A stretch of 42,161 nt of DNA from an uncultured Aquimarina sp. (GTDB lineage: Bacteria > Bacteroidota > Bacteroidia > Flavobacteriales > Flavobacteriaceae): assembly GCA_947499005.1 (NCBI GenBank), contig CANMML010000030.1:1-42161 (forward strand), written 5' to 3'. The position numbers were made by a program, and so were the translations under genes. The notes under the pieces are model-generated. The model was not told where the DNA came from. It saw only the letters and a program-made list of their open reading frames with translations, and did no database searches. The first letter of the stretch is position 1. The number at the start of each line of letters is the position of its first letter. Below are positions 39,901 through 42,161 of the stretch, in pieces.

Positions 39901-42081
39901 CTTACCGATAAGGTAAACAATATGAGACATTATGAAATTACGGCCGACAAAAAGGAAATTACCGTAGCTCAAAATGCTCAAATTTATATCTGTCCAGAGC
40001 GCTCGCAAATGGGTGATATGGTTTTTCAAGAAGGTTTTTTCTTAACAGGAGGGTTAACTATTTTTGGTCTTAGCTGGGAATCTCAAATTGAAATCAATAA
40101 AAGCAAGGGAATCGCTGCTGAATCTGCAATCAATAAAGCCTTAGTAATTTACAAAGCTGATTTTTTCAAGTTATCTGATTTTAGTGGTAAAACAGGGCCT
40201 TCTTTTTCATTTTCAACCTATACTCGTCCCGAAATTAAGGATGAAGACTTACGTTCTCCTCATTTTTGTCTTAGTGGTCAATTACGCACTCTTGGTATGG
40301 ATCACAAAGCTCTTGTGATGGCAACTAAAAACGGAATGTCATTTGAAATAGACAGTACTGAAACCCTTTCCCTTCCCGAAAAAATACTTTCTGGGTCAAT
40401 TAACATGGATTTTAACCTTCATGGTGCTTTCGATTCTATAACGAATTTTGATGCAGGAGCGACAATGGACATTCATCTAAAGGGTTCTTTACATTTAGGT
40501 AAAATAAAATTATTCAACAAAATCAATGTCGATTTCGGAACCATTGAATTAGATCTTGACGTTAGTGGATCGATTGATATGGGATATGATGGAAAAGAAG
40601 TCTTCATTAAGTTTAAAGGAGATTTTGAATTTATGTCCTCCGAGCATCACTTTAACTTGGAACTGGATCTAAAATCTGCCAATATCAAGAAAGCTGGTGA
40701 ATGGGTACTAGATGAACTTAAAGACATTTTAGAAAAAGCTTACAAAACAGCAGAAGAATGGATGGAAGATATTGGAAAAGGGTTTGTTACTATAGCTAAA
40801 GGGGCTGAGCAAGCTGCACATGTTCTTAAAGAAGGTTTTGAAAAAGCCGATAAAGAAGCCATGCATTTGCTTCATGAAGCAGGACACAATTTTGAAGAAA
40901 TTGGTTCTGCATTAAAGAACATTTATGGTACCGCAGAAAAAGATTTTGGTAATATGATGCATGATGCTGGTGCTGAAGTAGAGCAAATTTCGGATGCTTT
41001 AAAAAACACCTTTAAATCTGGTGCTAAAGAGGTAGCTGGATTTATTGATGGGCTAGAAAACACATCTCCAGAAGATGTTGCGAATGCAATGAAGCATACA
41101 TTCAAACAAACAGGCAAACAGTTTACTAAAACCATGAAAGAGCTTGGAAAAGATGGTGAAGCTATCGCACATGGATTACAAAAAGGCTTCAAACAAACTG
41201 CCAAGCAAACTACAGCTCTACTAAACACGATGGGAGTACCTACTGATGAAATTGGGAAAGCTTTAAAAAACATATATAAACAATCAGCTCAAAATGCAGC
41301 TACCCTACTTAAAGGGATTGGTAAAGATGGAGAAGCGATAGGTCATGCACTTTCAGTTGGATTTAAAAATACGGCTACTCAAACTGCTCGTGCTTTGGAT
41401 GCTATTGGTATACATCCTCATGATATTTCAAAAGCTTTAAAAAACGTATATAAACAATCCGCTAAGGACATGGCTCAAACCTTAAAAAACATAGGTAAGG
41501 CCGGAAAACAAATTGGAAGTTGTTTAAAGAATGTATACAAACACTCTGCTCATGATTGTGCTAAAATCATGGAGGGAGTTAAAGAAGGTTTATCCTCAAT
41601 AGGTGCTGTTTTTAAAGATGTATATAAACTTGACGGGAATAATGCTGCTAAAACGTTTAAATCACTTAAGAAAGATGGTCAAGCCATAGCCGGTGTATTA
41701 AAAGATACTTTTAAGCTTCCATCAAAAGATATGGCCAAAGCCTTAGACCTGGCAGGTATTTCTACCGATGAAATTGGTAAGGCTATGAAAAATGTGTACA
41801 AACTACCGGCTGAGGAAGTTGCCAATACTTTTAAGGGAATGGGTAAAGATTCTAAAGTAGTGGCTAAAACCTTGAAAAATGCATTTAAAATGAGTACCAA
41901 AGACACTGGTAATCTCCTTAAGAAAACTTTTGATTTAAACAAAGGTGCCCTTTCTGATGCATTAAAAGGTGCTGGCTATGCCTCAAAGGAAGTAGATAAG
42001 TTTGCTTCGTCAGCTTTTAAAAGTGTCAAGAAAACAGCAAAAAAAGTTGGAAAATCTTTAAAACATGCATTTCATTTATAG
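36931..42081 (+). CDS. Giant protein with beta-rich body and 29-residue helical repeats
   Basis: 1716 residues from the ATG at 36931; a longer frame from 36886 would overlap the upstream gene and lacks support. I do not recognise a named family. There is no signal peptide. Residues 1 to about 1245 look beta-rich, with alternating polar and hydrophobic strands and recurring modules such as LKSLVQKYFKGLTPPGDL and KKLLKTLGADQLPVPKAFDL, each followed by several strands. A helix (about 1247-1294) leads into 13 tandem 29-residue repeats (1295-1672), then a Lys-rich amphipathic tail ending KSLKHAFHL. The body faintly recalls beta-groove or polymorphic surface proteins. Lipid binding, a toxin or a structural role are all possible; none is shown. 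Confidence 0.8.
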   Translation: MDFNILLNALGVSEGTLKNKQLQIASDTLTPNIGDLIDYCYANQPITVNSASVKEIDNENSTITISGTSDFLNVPKLAVEIHFSIDEHADVQLVLRYQVLGDTAGVNDWKFSKSFPEMPKVVDETQDYFFDRQKGTITYPEKYPLDDYYFYNAYFVVVSSPQIDTSSQKPLKWGINFVSKMRPEGALGIAKNVFGFNLEIDVYGTIRVPRQEDNPEQLLTHYKGSQKQFQFPWTIADDFTYGLPGILLQVDLGVHFTPIKDKLDLRAEKFYIYSPTNLKWNIADANPQLLFSKAYTGKIALPEANIEVDILIPDTEGYSSTIVIAHFEGVSVANIAHLSGITGGDSPLEHLPSQIKEIGHELGKLTLENASFEIDYDDITDVKISYFNFTMGMPDLNWVVWKDHFEIQTISVEFDVANPMATKKSIAAEEAAGITPNERTISVKMRGTMELEQVPFNVFATKEGDFEVFAEIEGNQTLPLKSLVQKYFKGLTPPGDLTIDTLRFGAKGSHEYSFAMAMADKPNSWVIPIGGRKFEAYDVYMSAAYDQTDGTSGTIGGTIAFDDIATLYLQYTSPGNITIKSYLEEISIKKLLKTLGADQLPVPKAFDLDLKNNTLLLEEASDSYTFQLATEVSDFGTLALQLQKNGAQTGAAFGLNMTTGHPFNLPGLSELKAFSNMLTLENFLIVVSSFDAPAFQFPGLANFGNPMLSSTSIPMPKGSTGVIKGLNIHALWTLDDEDKALSLLRKILGLDPSLDVTLQVSENPTENSRLYLKYDTKIEKHHELSCQFGFAMIGGDPELFLEGILHTKIQKHTCIFDIAMSLLANGIYFAGSMEGTIGFEGIQLSNLAFALGFDWECIPSIGIAATIDTKDFDSSIAVLFDSIDPQKSLMAGSISDISLADIVEMFVHAEEKALGIDTEVSLPSGIEHILNAISLSGTHPFKMPLDLVESLNHMDLEKVSAAFLQHGNTTIPSSQSSVLLVINEPGKRWSLTDKVNNMRHYEITADKKEITVAQNAQIYICPERSQMGDMVFQEGFFLTGGLTIFGLSWESQIEINKSKGIAAESAINKALVIYKADFFKLSDFSGKTGPSFSFSTYTRPEIKDEDLRSPHFCLSGQLRTLGMDHKALVMATKNGMSFEIDSTETLSLPEKILSGSINMDFNLHGAFDSITNFDAGATMDIHLKGSLHLGKIKLFNKINVDFGTIELDLDVSGSIDMGYDGKEVFIKFKGDFEFMSSEHHFNLELDLKSANIKKAGEWVLDELKDILEKAYKTAEEWMEDIGKGFVTIAKGAEQAAHVLKEGFEKADKEAMHLLHEAGHNFEEIGSALKNIYGTAEKDFGNMMHDAGAEVEQISDALKNTFKSGAKEVAGFIDGLENTSPEDVANAMKHTFKQTGKQFTKTMKELGKDGEAIAHGLQKGFKQTAKQTTALLNTMGVPTDEIGKALKNIYKQSAQNAATLLKGIGKDGEAIGHALSVGFKNTATQTARALDAIGIHPHDISKALKNVYKQSAKDMAQTLKNIGKAGKQIGSCLKNVYKHSAHDCAKIMEGVKEGLSSIGAVFKDVYKLDGNNAAKTFKSLKKDGQAIAGVLKDTFKLPSKDMAKALDLAGISTDEIGKAMKNVYKLPAEEVANTFKGMGKDSKVVAKTLKNAFKMSTKDTGNLLKKTFDLNKGALSDALKGAGYASKEVDKFASSAFKSVKKTAKKVGKSLKHAFHL
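40813..41946 (+). repeat. 13 tandem 87-bp (29-residue) coding repeats
   Basis: Each unit reads roughly IGxALKNhYKxSAxxhAxxLKxhGxxxxx. Twelve units have exactly 29 residues and the third has 30, giving 1134 bases. Each unit splits into two related halves of 15 and 14 residues that share LK followed by hxK (for example ALKNIYK and LLKGIGK). The units differ clearly in DNA sequence, so they are an old, selected array, not a recent expansion. Confidence 0.9.
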
Positions 42082-42128
42082 TATTTTAGAGGTCACTATT
42101 TAAATACCTATCTTTAGTATTAATAAAT

Positions 42129-42161
42129 ATGTTGAAACATGGACATTTTCAAGGGGCAAAA
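42129..42161 (+). CDS. Possible start of a third gene, cut by the right edge
   Basis: Two starts lie close together: ATG at 42129 (M-L-K-H-G-H-F) and, in another frame, ATG at 42139 (M-D-I-F-K-G-Q). The gap after the giant gene is about 50 bases, so a third member of the same transcript is possible. Too little is visible to choose the frame or give a function. Confidence 0.25.
   Translation, partial: MLKHGHFQGAK

Noticed and set aside
40923..41942. Long minus-strand frames opposite the giant protein's repeat region
   Set aside because: They arise from the repetitive codon pattern of the plus-strand gene; their translations are hydrophobic, Ser-rich shadows without starts in context.
40813..41946. 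CRISPR array or DNA-level tandem repeat
   Set aside because: The period of 87 bases comes from a 29-residue coding unit in one continuous frame; units differ in DNA sequence and no spacer/repeat pattern exists.

Overview
The window is AT-rich, densely coded DNA from a member of the Bacteroidota, most likely a marine-type Flavobacteriaceae; the genus cannot be named from the sequence alone. Support comes from a PorD (DUF4835)-type type IX secretion gene, a large secreted protein with a C-terminal T9SS sorting domain, the cluster bamD-rpoZ-coaBC-porD-recN, an RprX/RprY-type two-component pair, a Bacteroidota-type RNA polymerase omega subunit, and several matches to the Bacteroidota -7 promoter element TAnnTTTG. 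Many genes overlap as ATGA, TTGA or TAATG, and TTG starts are common.

Layout. 1-231: start of a leftward gene with a full TTG-N17-TAAATTTG promoter, then a strong terminator. 232-5000 (minus): glycosyltransferase, YbbR protein, coaE, sensor kinase, response regulator. 5139-12181 (plus): TPR protein, a hypothetical exported protein, a phosphodiester-glycosidase-family protein, the 5-oxoprolinase genes pxpABC, a membrane-anchored LAS-type metallopeptidase candidate, a YbaB/EbfC protein and a small membrane protein. 12257-27416 (minus): the T9SS-secreted adhesin-like protein, fabI, recN, porD, coaBC, rpoZ, bamD, a Kir-type channel, dapA, a DUF6913-like protein, a multi-spanning membrane protein, ligA and prmC. 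27482-31069 (plus): LEA14-like lipoprotein, ribD, HAD phosphatase, DMT transporter, YigZ/IMPACT protein. 31329-42161 (plus) looks accessory: two lipoproteins (an esterase-like hydrolase and a DUF5018-like protein), a methyltransferase/VanW pair, and finally a two-gene unit of a divergent nitrilase-fold enzyme and a giant protein.

The housekeeping genes cover CoA synthesis (coaE, coaBC), envelope biogenesis (bamD, porD, YbbR, glycosyltransferase), lysine/peptidoglycan precursor (dapA), fatty acids (fabI), DNA repair (recN, ligA), riboflavin (ribD) and release-factor methylation (prmC). pxpABC should hydrolyse 5-oxoproline to glutamate.

The most unusual part is 35612-42081. The first gene keeps the Glu-Lys-Cys triad of the nitrilase superfamily in an otherwise unfamiliar 435-residue protein. 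Eleven bases later begins a 1716-residue protein without a signal peptide: about 1250 residues that look beta-rich, then 13 tandem 29-residue alpha-helical repeats (one has 30) and a lysine-rich amphipathic tail. I know of no described system with this composition. Its function is unknown, and the right edge may hold the start of a third gene.
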